Shown: in pieces, positions 26,152-35,892 of the stretch | Layout: each line of letters opens with the position of its first letter | How positions within the stretch are numbered: the first letter of the stretch is position 1 | Program-made: the position numbers and the translations under genes | The notes under the pieces: generated by a model | The model's input: only the letters and a program-made list of their open reading frames with translations | Database searches by the model: none | Told to the model about the DNA's origin: nothing | Assembly (NCBI GenBank): GCA_002069885.1 | Contig: MWCD01000002.1 | Coordinates: forward strand, 96,097-160,096 | Length of the DNA: 64,000 nt | Source of the DNA: a bacterium ADurb.Bin236 | GTDB lineage: Bacteria > UBP15 > UBA6099 | Direction of reading: 5' to 3'

Positions 26152-27540
26152 ATGGAAATGGCGGTAGGACTTGCTCTTTTCGGAGTGTTTCTGGCTTTCG
26201 CGGCTCTGATGTATCTGGGAAAACTGCCCGCGCTGATAGCGTTGCCGCTGATGGCAGCCACGCTGTACATCGTGGGCGGAGCTTTCTACCACGGTCTTTC
26301 ATTCAGCTATCCCGGCTCGAACGCCGTTGTTCTAGCGCGGGAATTTTTCAGAGTGGTGATAGAAGAGGGAATGCCGAGGCTGTGGCCGGTCGTGATTACG
26401 GTCGTACTCGGAGCGGCGCTCGCCGAACTGCTCAAATCGAGCGGAGCGACCACGACCATAATCAGGTGGGCGTCCGAACTGGGCGGCGACAACAAGATTG
26501 TTTCATGCGTGTTGCTGACCGGCGTGACGGCGCTTTTGTTCTCGTCATTGGTGGGACTTGGAGCGGTCATTATGGTGGCGTCGATAATGCTGCCGATTCT
26601 CATGAGCATAGGCGTGACTCCCGCAGTCGCAGGCTCTCTGTTCCTGTTCGGAATGAGCCTCGGCGGAGCGTTGAACCCGGTCAACTGGAAGTTTTACACA
26701 GAGATAATGACGGCAAGCTCGACAGTGAGCGCGATCGACGCTCAGAATCAGTTGATAGGTTTTATTCTGCCTTTCATGATCCCGTTCACGCTGGTTGTTC
26801 TGGGATTTATAATTCTGCACGGAAGGAAAGGCCACACGTCGTTCTGGGCGGTTCCGCCGGGAGGAGGCGCGGCGGCGGCTGGGGACGCGGGGCGGGCCGG
26901 GATTCTGGCGGTTCTAACGCCGCTTGTTCCTCTCTCTCTCGTTCTGGGATTCAACATTGCCAGCCGGTTGAGAGGCGGCGCAGGATACGCGTTCCCGATA
27001 AACACGGCGCTGCTTGCGGGAATGCTGTACTGCCTGATCGTGTCCGGCAGAGGTCCGAACGGAAGGATTCAGAGGCTGACGAAAGCGGTGTTCGACGGGA
27101 TAACGGGCGTCGCTCCCGTGGTGGCGCTGATCATCGGGATAGGCATGGTGATACGTGTTGTGTGGGACCCGGCGGTAGGCACATACATGGAGCCTGTGAT
27201 GAGGCGGATAGCGCCGAGCGCGCCGGTTCTATACGTGATTGTTTTCACCGCGCTCGCGCCGTTGGCTTTGTACAGGGGGCCTTTGAACGTGTGGGGCATG
27301 GGAATAGGGATAGCGGCGATAATGATTTCCACCGGCGCTCTGCCGGCGATGGCGGTGGTCGCGGCGTTCTATTCGGTGGGGATGATTCAGGGCGTGAGCG
27401 ACCCGACCAACACTCACAATGTCTGGATCGCGGGTTTTCTGGGAGAGGACGTTCAGGTCTTCACCCGGAAAACGCTGGCATGGACATGGGGGTTGGCCGT
27501 GGCGGGCCTTGCCATTTCGGCGTTTATGTTCCTGAGATAG
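26152..27540 (+). CDS. ion-transporter-superfamily permease (DcuC/citrate-type), substrate unknown
   Basis: A 462-residue integral membrane protein with about eleven or twelve hydrophobic segments and little else. Motifs such as LFSSLVGLGAVIMVASIMLPI and LFGMSLGGALNPVNWKF occupy the place of the paired re-entrant loops of the ion-transporter superfamily. A second such loop near the end contains QGVSDPTNTHNVW. Related permeases carry C4-dicarboxylates, citrate or Na+/H+. The following sensor kinase gene starts 58 bases later. Confidence 0.6.
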   Translation: MEMAVGLALFGVFLAFAALMYLGKLPALIALPLMAATLYIVGGAFYHGLSFSYPGSNAVVLAREFFRVVIEEGMPRLWPVVITVVLGAALAELLKSSGATTTIIRWASELGGDNKIVSCVLLTGVTALLFSSLVGLGAVIMVASIMLPILMSIGVTPAVAGSLFLFGMSLGGALNPVNWKFYTEIMTASSTVSAIDAQNQLIGFILPFMIPFTLVVLGFIILHGRKGHTSFWAVPPGGGAAAAGDAGRAGILAVLTPLVPLSLVLGFNIASRLRGGAGYAFPINTALLAGMLYCLIVSGRGPNGRIQRLTKAVFDGITGVAPVVALIIGIGMVIRVVWDPAVGTYMEPVMRRIAPSAPVLYVIVFTALAPLALYRGPLNVWGMGIGIAAIMISTGALPAMAVVAAFYSVGMIQGVSDPTNTHNVWIAGFLGEDVQVFTRKTLAWTWGLAVAGLAISAFMFLR

Positions 27541-27598
27541 CGCGCGATATTTGAGGCCGCGCGCGCGGTACGGAAGCCGGAAAGAATATAATAAGAAT

Positions 27599-30500
27599 AT
27601 GCCTGATAAGAAGCCCACATACGAAGAGTTGGAGCGGCAGGTCGTCGAGTTGCGCGCGCGGCTTGAGTCGTCCGGCGAAAACGCTTCATACACGCTTCCG
27701 ACGAGTATGTCAGGGCGAATCGACTCGGCTGCTTTTCGCGAAATCGCTGAAAACATCCCCGTCCTCATGATTGAAATAGACATGCAGGGAAAAGTCGCAT
27801 ACGCAAACACCGCCGTTCTTGAGATGTACGGTTACACAAGAGCGGATTTAGGCAAACACGTGACAGAATTTGTGCCTGTTGCGGATGTGAAAATGGAGCT
27901 TGACACTCTCGCAAGAGGGATGGCGGGAAAGCAGGACATAATCGTTTCAAGAATCAAGACGGCCTCCGGAGAAATCAGGCATGTGATCAACAATTCGTTC
28001 CCGATATATGAAAACGGAGAGCAGTCCGGAATCACGGTGTTCGGAATAGATATAACAAGGCAGAAAGAAGCGGTGGAGGCGCTTAGGGAGAGCGAGGACA
28101 GATACAAGGCGCTGTTCGAACAGTCTCTGGACGCTGTGTATGTTTCATCCAAGGAAGGCATCGTGTTGGAGGCCAATCAGGCGGCGTTTTCGATGCTGGG
28201 TTATCAAAAAGAAGAAATTATCAATAAGAGCGTCCTGAAAACGTATGTGGATGAAAGGGATCGGGAGCCGTTTCAGAAACTTCTTGAAACTCGCGGTTCG
28301 GTCAGGAATTACGACATCAAACTGAAGCATAAGAGCGGGCGCGAAATAGACTGCAAAGTGACGGCGACCGCGCGCAGGGGGCCTGACGGTTCGGTCATCG
28401 GGTATCAGGGAATAATCAGGGACATGACCGAACAGATAAAGATGGAAAACGCTCTCAGGGAGAGAGAGGAATATTTCAGGCTTATAGTCGAGACGATGTA
28501 CGACGGCATAACAGTGATAGACGAAAAGGGCGCCATGACGTACGCGAACAACCGCGCGCTGGAAATGCTCGGATACGAGCGCGGCGAGGTCATGGGAAAG
28601 CCTATAACCAATTTTCTAGACTCGAAAAACGTGGCCCTGTTCAAAAACCAGTTCTCAAGGAGAAAACTCGGCGAGGGCGGGAAATACGAGTTGACGTTCA
28701 CTAGGTCTGACGGGTTGCCTCTGCATTCGCTCGTGTCGGCCAACCCTCTTTTCGACGCTCAAGGCGGTTTCTCCGGAAGCTTCGCAGTCATCACCGATAT
28801 AACCGAGCGAAGAAGAGCAGAGGAACAACTGCTCAGCCATCACGAAAGGCTTGAGGAGACGGTGAAGGAACGCACGGCGGAATTCAGCGAAGTAATAGAG
28901 GAGTTGAGAAAGGAAATATCGAACCGGCGGCGCATGGAGGAAGATCTGAGGGATTCAAGGGATCGCCTCGAGACCACCCTGAAAGCGATGCCGGATATAT
29001 TGTTCGAAGTGAATCTCGAAGGGCGAATAGTCGGATACCACGCCGCTAGCGCGGACAGGCTCTACGCGCCGCCCGAGGCTTTTATCGGAAAAAAAACAAC
29101 AGACGTGCTGCCTCCGGAAGCCGCAGAGGCGCTGAACAAGGCGGTCAACAAAACATTCGAGACGGGCGAGAAATCAGCCGCGACGTATTCTCTTCCTTAT
29201 CCAGACGGGGAAATGTATTTCGAAGCTATACACTCGCTGAAAGGCGATTTGAAATCGCCGAACAGGACGGTCATATCAGTTGTGCGCGATATTACGCAGC
29301 GCCGCCGCGCCGAGCAGTCGCTTAGGGAGTCAGAACTTAGGTACAGGCTCACGATGGACTCTATGGCCGACGCGATTCATGTCGTAGACAGAAATTTCAA
29401 CATCGTTCTTTTTAACAAAACCATGAAGGAATGGAACGCGCGAAGCGGTTTGCCGACGGACATCGCGGGCCGGAGCATTTTTGATGTTTTCTCTTTCCTT
29501 GATGACTCCGTCCGGGAGGAATACGAATCGGTTTTCACCGTCGGCAATATGATGCTTTCCGAAGAGATAAACGAAATCGGCGGGGAAACTATTATAACGG
29601 AGACTCGCAAGATACCCATATTTGAAAAGGACGCCGTCGCCAGAGTTGTGACGGTAATGAGAGACGTGACGACGCGGAGGCGGGCGGAAGAGGCTTTGCG
29701 ATATAATTTCGACTTCCAGAGCGTCGTGATGGACATATCGGCAGGCTTTGTGGGAGTGGGCGCGGACAATCTGGACGCCGCTCTGAACGACGCGCTGAAG
29801 AGGCTTGGCGAGTTTCTGCAGGTCGACCGCAGTTACTTGTTCCGCGTTTCAGAGGACGGATTGTTTGTCGACAACACACATGAATGGTGCGCGGAGGGAA
29901 TCAGTTCCGAGATTGAGAACAGCAAGAATATTCCTCTCGACAGCTTAATATGGCTCAAGCCGAAGTTTACCCGGGGAGAGGCAATAGCGATAGACGATGT
30001 GGCAGCGCTTCCCTTAGAGGCTTCTGCCGAGAAGAGCATTTTAGATTCGCAGAATATAAAGTCAGTTATCATCTTTCAGCTTTATTCAAATGGAAAACTA
30101 ACAGGATTCATGGGGCTAGATTCCGTCAAGACGAAGAGGCGGTGGAAGCGAGACCACAGCGCGTTGATGGCAGTCGCGGCGGAGATATTTGCCAACGCTA
30201 TGATGAGGCATGACGCGGAAACGGCGCTGAAGAGGAACGAGGAAAGGCTAAACGCGATAATCAGCAACACGCCGAATGTGGCGGTGGAGGGATACGACGT
30301 CGAGGGCCGCGTGATTTATTGGAACAAGGCGGCCGAAGCGGTATTCGGATGGTCCGCCGAGGAGATGATTGGCAGGACGCTTGACGGCGCGACGCTTGAC
30401 TCGGAGACCACTGAAGAGTTCCATCAACTTTTAAAAGAGATGAATGAAAACAATCAGCCGACAGGCCCTTCCGAATGGACATGCCGAAGAAAAGACGGCT

Positions 30501-32074
30501 CGCGCGTTGTAGTGTACTCGACCATATTTCCGATAGATGTCGGCGGCGGCGAAAAAGAATTTATCTGTATGGATGTAAATATTACCGGGTTGAAAGAAGC
30601 CGAAGAGGCGCTCAGGGAAAGCGAGGAGAGATACCGGACGCTAGCCGAAGCCGCGGAGGACTTCATTTTTATAGTTGATCGAGACGATATCGTCAGGTAC
30701 ACGAACAGTTTCGCCGCGCGTCAACTCGGCATGACGCCGGAACAGACAATCGGGGTTTCAAGAGCGAAACTGTTCGGATCCCCTGACTCCGACAGGCAGA
30801 AAAAGAGCCTCGACAGGGTTTTCGAATCCGGAGAATCGTTCTATATCGAAACCGTCACGCAGTTCCCGGACCGGGAGTTCTGGCTGGGTTCGAGGCTTGT
30901 CCCGATCAAGGCCTCCGACGGGCGGGTTTCCTCCGTGCTGGGCATATCGCGAGACATCACGGACAGGAAGAGGATCGAACAGGAGAAGATTAACTTCCTC
31001 AGTTCGATATCTCACGAGCTTAGGACGCCGCTTTCGCTGATACTAGGATACAGCGAGATGCTGCTCAAGGAGGAGCTGCCGCACGCCGCAAAGAAGAAAA
31101 TCAAGACCATCAACGACAGGGGCCGCCAGCAGCTCAAACTTGTCGAGGAGCTTATAACGCTGGACGCGTTCGAGAGCGGAACGACGACCTACGACATGGC
31201 GGAGATTAATATATACAACTTCCTAGAAGCGAGGCTAAACGAGACTCGCCTGATGATCGAAAGCATAGTGCGGCGCAGGTTCAGAACGACGGAATACTCT
31301 TTCAAAAAAGAGATATCCGAGGCGCTGAAAGGCGTAGTTGTGAAATGCGACGAGGGAAGGATCCGGCAGGCGCTGGACAACTTGATAGAAAACGCGGTTA
31401 AGTATTCAAAGGCTGAGCGGCTGGAGTTCGCCGTGTCGGCGACCCGCGAGGGCGGTTTCGTAAGGATATCTGTGAAGGACCTCGGAATTGGAATCGCCCC
31501 GGCGGACCAGAAGAATATATTCAAACCATTCTTCCAAGTGAGGAAAGGCTCGCATCCGGTGTCTGACGGGGTGGGCAAGGGCCTCAGCATAGTGAAGGAG
31601 TTCATCGAGGCGCACGGAGGTCGGATAGAAGTCGAATCGGTTCCCGGAGAAGGCTCGACATTCTCGTTCACCATGCCGATCTTGAAAACTGTGGAGCATG
31701 TGGAATCGCGCAGGGTGAGCAGGATTCTGGTTGTGGACGATGACGGCGACCTGTTGGACTTGGTGAAGACGATGTTGCTATCCGAAGGATTCGACGTTGC
31801 GGTGGCGTCGAATGAAACAGAGTTGTTCGAGGAGATGGCGGCTTTCGCGCCGCAACTTGTTATGTTGGACGTGCAGTTGCCGGGGCTAAGCGGAGCGGAA
31901 CTTTGCGAAAAGATCAAGCGCGGCCCGGCTCCTGCTCCCATAGTGTTCCTGTTCAGCGCGATGCCGCGCGCCCGGATCGAGGCCCTTGCCCGCGAGATCG
32001 GAGCGGACGGCGCGGTTTCGAAACCCATCAACATCGACTCATTCATTGAAACCCTAGAAAAACTCAATCAGTGA
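27599..32074 (+). CDS. hybrid histidine kinase with seven PAS domains, one GAF domain and a receiver
   Basis: A 1491-residue soluble sensor. From an N-terminal coil it runs PAS at about 40, 166, 290, 454, 580, a GAF-like domain at about 700-870, PAS at 880 and 1010, then HisKA with FLSSISHELRTPL (phospho-His near 1138), an HATPase_c domain (DNLIENAVKYSKAE, then DLGIGIAP and GKGLSIVKEFIEAHGG) and a C-terminal receiver (ILVVDDDGDLLD, Asp in VMLDVQLPG). A coiled coil separates PAS 3 and 4. No membrane segment is visible, so the signal is probably cytoplasmic. The ATG at 27599 is preferred over an upstream start at 27551. Confidence 0.9.
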   Translation: MPDKKPTYEELERQVVELRARLESSGENASYTLPTSMSGRIDSAAFREIAENIPVLMIEIDMQGKVAYANTAVLEMYGYTRADLGKHVTEFVPVADVKMELDTLARGMAGKQDIIVSRIKTASGEIRHVINNSFPIYENGEQSGITVFGIDITRQKEAVEALRESEDRYKALFEQSLDAVYVSSKEGIVLEANQAAFSMLGYQKEEIINKSVLKTYVDERDREPFQKLLETRGSVRNYDIKLKHKSGREIDCKVTATARRGPDGSVIGYQGIIRDMTEQIKMENALREREEYFRLIVETMYDGITVIDEKGAMTYANNRALEMLGYERGEVMGKPITNFLDSKNVALFKNQFSRRKLGEGGKYELTFTRSDGLPLHSLVSANPLFDAQGGFSGSFAVITDITERRRAEEQLLSHHERLEETVKERTAEFSEVIEELRKEISNRRRMEEDLRDSRDRLETTLKAMPDILFEVNLEGRIVGYHAASADRLYAPPEAFIGKKTTDVLPPEAAEALNKAVNKTFETGEKSAATYSLPYPDGEMYFEAIHSLKGDLKSPNRTVISVVRDITQRRRAEQSLRESELRYRLTMDSMADAIHVVDRNFNIVLFNKTMKEWNARSGLPTDIAGRSIFDVFSFLDDSVREEYESVFTVGNMMLSEEINEIGGETIITETRKIPIFEKDAVARVVTVMRDVTTRRRAEEALRYNFDFQSVVMDISAGFVGVGADNLDAALNDALKRLGEFLQVDRSYLFRVSEDGLFVDNTHEWCAEGISSEIENSKNIPLDSLIWLKPKFTRGEAIAIDDVAALPLEASAEKSILDSQNIKSVIIFQLYSNGKLTGFMGLDSVKTKRRWKRDHSALMAVAAEIFANAMMRHDAETALKRNEERLNAIISNTPNVAVEGYDVEGRVIYWNKAAEAVFGWSAEEMIGRTLDGATLDSETTEEFHQLLKEMNENNQPTGPSEWTCRRKDGSRVVVYSTIFPIDVGGGEKEFICMDVNITGLKEAEEALRESEERYRTLAEAAEDFIFIVDRDDIVRYTNSFAARQLGMTPEQTIGVSRAKLFGSPDSDRQKKSLDRVFESGESFYIETVTQFPDREFWLGSRLVPIKASDGRVSSVLGISRDITDRKRIEQEKINFLSSISHELRTPLSLILGYSEMLLKEELPHAAKKKIKTINDRGRQQLKLVEELITLDAFESGTTTYDMAEINIYNFLEARLNETRLMIESIVRRRFRTTEYSFKKEISEALKGVVVKCDEGRIRQALDNLIENAVKYSKAERLEFAVSATREGGFVRISVKDLGIGIAPADQKNIFKPFFQVRKGSHPVSDGVGKGLSIVKEFIEAHGGRIEVESVPGEGSTFSFTMPILKTVEHVESRRVSRILVVDDDGDLLDLVKTMLLSEGFDVAVASNETELFEEMAAFAPQLVMLDVQLPGLSGAELCEKIKRGPAPAPIVFLFSAMPRARIEALAREIGADGAVSKPINIDSFIETLEKLNQ

Positions 32075-32134
32075 CGCGCCGCGCCCGGGCGTCATCGTTT
32101 GACACATAAATATCGAACTCCTACACTATTTGGC

Positions 32135-32743
32135 ATGATTGCGATTGTGGACTATGGAATGGGCAACTTGCGGAGCGTGCAGAAGGCGTTTGAGCGGGTG
32201 GGTGCGGACGCGCGCGTGACCACCTCCGCCAAGGACGTCAGGGACGCTTCCGGCGTGGTTCTGCCGGGCGTCGGCGCGTTCGCGGCGGCGATGAAAAATC
32301 TGGACTCGCAGGGGCTTGCGGGGCTAATCGTCGCGCAGATCAAATCCGGCAAACCGTTCTTAGGGATATGCCTCGGTCTGCAGATGCTTTTCGACTACAG
32401 CGAGGAAGGGGAGCGCATCCCCGGCCTCGGCGTTTTTCCGGGCAAGGCGACTCGCTTCAGAGGCGATCTCAAGGTTCCGCACATGGGTTGGAACCAGCTT
32501 GAATTCAGGAACAGAGGGCTGGTCGCCGAAGGAATTCCCGACGGCTCTTTTTTCTATTTCGTGCACTCGTTTCTGGTGGAGCCGGAAGACCCGTCGCTGG
32601 CGATGACGGTCACGGACTATGGCGGAGAGTTCGTTTCGTCGATAACGCGCGACAATGTGTCCGCCGTGCAGTTCCACCCGGAAAAGAGCCAGAGGATGGG
32701 GATGAAGTTGCTTGAGAATTTTGGAAGGATGGCGAAGGGATGA
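32135..32743 (+). CDS. hisH: imidazole glycerol phosphate synthase glutaminase subunit HisH
   Basis: A 202-residue class I amidotransferase that feeds ammonia to HisF in histidine synthesis. It starts MIAIVDYGMGNLRSV. The nucleophile elbow is GICLGLQMLF and the His-Glu pair is in VQFHPEKSQ, so the catalytic triad is complete. A GTG- or TTG-type start 12 codons earlier is unnecessary. The stop overlaps the hisA start. Confidence 0.96.
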   Translation: MIAIVDYGMGNLRSVQKAFERVGADARVTTSAKDVRDASGVVLPGVGAFAAAMKNLDSQGLAGLIVAQIKSGKPFLGICLGLQMLFDYSEEGERIPGLGVFPGKATRFRGDLKVPHMGWNQLEFRNRGLVAEGIPDGSFFYFVHSFLVEPEDPSLAMTVTDYGGEFVSSITRDNVSAVQFHPEKSQRMGMKLLENFGRMAKG

Positions 32744-33471
32744 ATCTGTATCCGGCGATAGATTTGATGGACGGCAAATGCGTGCGGTTGACGCAGGGCA
32801 AGAGGGAGTTATGCACGGTTTATTCCGATAAGCCGGAGCAGATGGCGATACGATGGGCAAGGGAAGGGGCCAAGTGGCTGCATGTCATTGACTTAGACGC
32901 GGCGCTCGACCAGAAGTGCTTTTCCAACTTGGAAGCGGCAAAGGCGATATTCGAGGCGTCGCCCGGAATCAGGACACAGGTGGGCGGCGGCGTCCGTTCG
33001 GCGGCGGATGTCAAACGCTGGCTGGACGAGGGCGCGTCCCGCGTCATAGTCGGCACGTCGGTTCTCGAATCGCGGGATTTTGCAAAGGGGCTTTTTTCCG
33101 AGTTCGCGGAAGCGGTCGCGGTGTCCATAGATTCGAAGGGCGGCAAAGTCGCTCTCAGGGGCTGGACGGACGAATCTGAAATCGAAACGATTGAAGCGTG
33201 CCTAAGGATGAGGGACGACGGCGCGAAACTCATAATTCTTACTGATATAGTGCGGGACGGGATGCTGACGGAGCCGAATTTCGACATGATGTCGCAGGCG
33301 GCGGACGCGCTGGAAATCCCGGTGGTGTGCGCGGGCGGAGTGTCGTTGGTTGAGCACGTCGAGCGGCTTGCCTCGCTTGAAAAATCTAATCTTGACGGGG
33401 CGGTGATCGGGCGCGCGCTGTACACCGGCGACTTCGATCTCAAGGCCGCCGTCGAAAGATTCCCGCAGTAG
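32740..33471 (+). CDS. hisA: ProFAR isomerase HisA
   Basis: A 243-residue TIM barrel that opens the ribose ring of ProFAR to PRFAR. It has the N-terminal catalytic Asp in [14 protein letters not shown], the phosphate loops QVGGGVRS and CAGGVS, and the second catalytic Asp in [12 protein letters not shown] overlap with hisH on one side and an 18-base gap to hisF on the other keep the order hisH-hisA-hisF-hisI. Confidence 0.96.
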   Translation: MNLYPAIDLMDGKCVRLTQGKRELCTVYSDKPEQMAIRWAREGAKWLHVIDLDAALDQKCFSNLEAAKAIFEASPGIRTQVGGGVRSAADVKRWLDEGASRVIVGTSVLESRDFAKGLFSEFAEAVAVSIDSKGGKVALRGWTDESEIETIEACLRMRDDGAKLIILTDIVRDGMLTEPNFDMMSQAADALEIPVVCAGGVSLVEHVERLASLEKSNLDGAVIGRALYTGDFDLKAAVERFPQ

Positions 33472-33488
33472 GCGGCGCGGAGGGCGTT

Positions 33489-34244
33489 TTGCTTGCCAAA
33501 AGGATAATACCCTGCTTGGATGTCGATAGCGGGCGCGTCGTCAAAGGCGTGAACTTCGTGAATCTTGTGGATGCCGGAGACCCGGTCGAGCAGGCTAAAA
33601 AATACGAGGAAGCTGAAGCGGATGAACTAGTCTTTCTGGACATCACCGCCTCTTCAGACAAGCGCCACATAATGCTGGACGTCGTCAGGCGGGTGGCGGA
33701 GACGGTATTCATCCCGTTCACGGTAGGCGGCGGCATAACGGAAGTCGCCACCATCCGGCAACTGCTAAGCGCGGGCGCGGACAAGGTGTCGCTCAACACG
33801 GCGGCGGTCCTGAACCCCGGCCTGATAAACGAGTCCTCCGAGATTTTCGGAGCGCAGTGCATAGTGGTCGCGATAGACGCGAAGCGCGAGGGCGACGGGT
33901 GGGTGGTCTACACTCACGGCGGCAGGAAGCCGACGGAGATAGACGCGGTGGAGTGGGCGGTAGAAGCGGAGAGGCGGGGCGCGGGCGAAATCCTGCTCAC
34001 CAGCATGAACCGCGACGGCACTAAAATCGGATATGACAATGAGTTGAATCTCGCCATCTCCTCCGCGGTGAGAATCCCAGTGATAGCGTCAGGCGGCGCG
34101 GGCGAACTTTCTCACCTCTATGACGCGATACATGACGGCAAGACAGACGCCGTATTGGTCGCTTCTCTGTTCCACTACGGGATTTTTACCATCAGGCAGG
34201 CAAAGGAATATCTGCGGGACAGAGGAATAGCGATGAGGCTGTGA
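33489..34244 (+). CDS. hisF: imidazole glycerol phosphate synthase cyclase subunit HisF
   Basis: A 251-residue TIM barrel that makes IGP and AICAR from PRFAR and HisH-derived ammonia. It has the catalytic Asp in [16 protein letters not shown], the phosphate loops PFTVGGGI and [10 protein letters not shown], and [15 protein letters not shown] with the second Asp. The start is a TTG eight bases after GGCGGAGGG; the usual M-x-A-K-R-I order is retained. Confidence 0.96.
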   Translation: MLAKRIIPCLDVDSGRVVKGVNFVNLVDAGDPVEQAKKYEEAEADELVFLDITASSDKRHIMLDVVRRVAETVFIPFTVGGGITEVATIRQLLSAGADKVSLNTAAVLNPGLINESSEIFGAQCIVVAIDAKREGDGWVVYTHGGRKPTEIDAVEWAVEAERRGAGEILLTSMNRDGTKIGYDNELNLAISSAVRIPVIASGGAGELSHLYDAIHDGKTDAVLVASLFHYGIFTIRQAKEYLRDRGIAMRL

Positions 34245-34273
34245 CCCATTGCGCCAAGAGAGAAGGTTTAGAC

Positions 34274-34588
34274 ATGGATTTGAAATTCGATGAAAAAGGG
34301 CTTATCCCGGCGATAGTGCAGGACGAAAAAAGCGGGGATGTCCTTATGCTGGCATACATGAACGAGGAGTCCGTGCGGCGGACGCTCGAGACGGGCACGA
34401 CATGGTTCTGGAGCCGCTCGCGCAGCGAGTTTTGGAACAAGGGCGCGACCTCTGGCAATTTTCAGAAAGTGAAAAAGGTGATGTACGACTGCGACTCCGA
34501 CGCGCTTCTGGTGATAGTTGAGCAGAGCGGCGAGGGGGCCTGCCACACAGGAGCATGGTCCTGCTTTTTCAGGGAGTTGAAAGGCTGA
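34274..34588 (+). CDS. hisI: phosphoribosyl-AMP cyclohydrolase HisI
   Basis: A 104-residue stand-alone HisI domain without the HisE part. It hydrolyses the purine ring of PR-AMP. The zinc cysteines lie in YDCDSDALL and [10 protein letters not shown], and the substrate region is [17 protein letters not shown]. The ATG at 34274 is chosen over an upstream GTG because GAGAGAAGG lies in front of it. HisE must be encoded elsewhere. miaB starts five bases later. Confidence 0.95.
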   Translation: MDLKFDEKGLIPAIVQDEKSGDVLMLAYMNEESVRRTLETGTTWFWSRSRSEFWNKGATSGNFQKVKKVMYDCDSDALLVIVEQSGEGACHTGAWSCFFRELKG

Positions 34589-34593
34589 GCTTC

Positions 34594-35892
34594 ATGGCGG
34601 AGACAGGCCCTCCCAAATTTTTCATTAAAACATTCGGTTGCCAGATGAACATGGACGACTCGGCGTCGCTCGCGCGGATGCTGCGCTCTATGGGCATGGC
34701 GGAGGCGGCGATGGCGGACGAGGCCGCGCTGGTTCACGTCAACACGTGCAGCGTGCGGCGCAAAGCCGAGGAGAAGATGCTGAGCTTCATCGGCGTGTTG
34801 CGCAATCGCAAAAAGACTGGCGGCGCGCCCGTCGTCGTCGGCGTGGGCGGATGCTCCGCCGAACTGGCCGACATCCGCGCGGAAATCCGCGACGTTGACT
34901 ACGTCATCGGGGCGGGAAGGCCGCAGGACTACGAGGAAATCATCAGGGAAGCGGTTGCCGAAAACTTTCCCGGCTTGGCGGCGGTCGCGGCTCCATTTGC
35001 GGTCGGCCCGGCGTCCGCTTTCCAGACGGTGGTGCGCGGCTGCTCGAATTTCTGCTCGTACTGCGTGGTTCCATACGCTCGCGGCGCGGAATCCAGCCTG
35101 ACTCCGGCTCAAGTTCGAGCGGAAGCCGCGATAAAGGCGGAGGAAGGCGCGCGGGAAATCATACTTCTAGGCCAAAACGTGCTCGCTTACGGGTTGGACT
35201 TGTCGCCGAAAGTTTCCCTTCTCGACGCCATAGCCGCCGTCCACGATCTGCCGGGGGTGAGGCGTGTCAGGTTCGTGACGTCGCACCCGAAATGGGTGAC
35301 TGAGGAGTTTCTGCGCGGACTGTCGGCGCTGCCGAAAGCGTGCGGCCATTTCCACGCGCCGTTCCAGAGCGGCGATGACGAGATACTCAGGAGGATGAGG
35401 CGCGGATACGACGCCGCGTATTATCTCGAAACAATAGAAATGATAAGAAGCTACTCGCCGGGCTGCGGCATATCGGCGGACGCGATAGTCGGATATCCCG
35501 GAGAGACGGAAGAGCAGTTCGAGCGGACGCTTGAGATCACGGCGCGCGCGCGGGTGGATCAGTTGTACGCGTTCAAATATTCGCCGCGTCCGGGGACCGC
35601 CGCCGCCGGGCAGGCTGACGATGTGACGCTCGAAGCCAAGAAGTCGCGGCTTGCGCGGTTGCTGGATTTGCAGGAAAATATATCGAGGGAAATCAACGAA
35701 AGCCTTGTCGGCGGAATCGCTGAAACGATGGTCTTCGAGTCTCTGGGCGGAGAGCGGCGGCGGGGTCGGACGCGGGAGAACAGGATAGTGGATTTTACGA
35801 AGCCGGACGGAGTTTGCGCCGAACCGGGAGACGAGTTGCTTGTCCGCATCGCAGGAGCGTCTCCGCACGCCCTGAAAGGAGAGGCCGTATGA
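34594..35892 (+). CDS. miaB: tRNA-2-methylthio-N6-dimethylallyladenosine synthase MiaB
   Basis: A 432-residue radical-SAM methylthiotransferase that adds the methylthio group at A37 of tRNAs. The UPF0004 domain carries its three cluster cysteines in FGCQMN, VNTCSVR and GGCSAE. The radical-SAM motif is CSNFCSYCVVPYARG. Late features are DAIVGYPGETEEQFE and a C-terminal TRAM domain (ETMVFESLG, RTRENRIVDF). The start at 34594 gives the correct N-terminus. The stop overlaps the mutS start. Confidence 0.95.
   Translation: MAETGPPKFFIKTFGCQMNMDDSASLARMLRSMGMAEAAMADEAALVHVNTCSVRRKAEEKMLSFIGVLRNRKKTGGAPVVVGVGGCSAELADIRAEIRDVDYVIGAGRPQDYEEIIREAVAENFPGLAAVAAPFAVGPASAFQTVVRGCSNFCSYCVVPYARGAESSLTPAQVRAEAAIKAEEGAREIILLGQNVLAYGLDLSPKVSLLDAIAAVHDLPGVRRVRFVTSHPKWVTEEFLRGLSALPKACGHFHAPFQSGDDEILRRMRRGYDAAYYLETIEMIRSYSPGCGISADAIVGYPGETEEQFERTLEITARARVDQLYAFKYSPRPGTAAAGQADDVTLEAKKSRLARLLDLQENISREINESLVGGIAETMVFESLGGERRRGRTRENRIVDFTKPDGVCAEPGDELLVRIAGASPHALKGEAV

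Noticed and set aside
26142..27554. A 470-codon frame overlapping the transporter in another frame
   Set aside because: The product is Arg/Gly-rich and lacks any motif, while the other frame encodes a clear multi-pass membrane protein.
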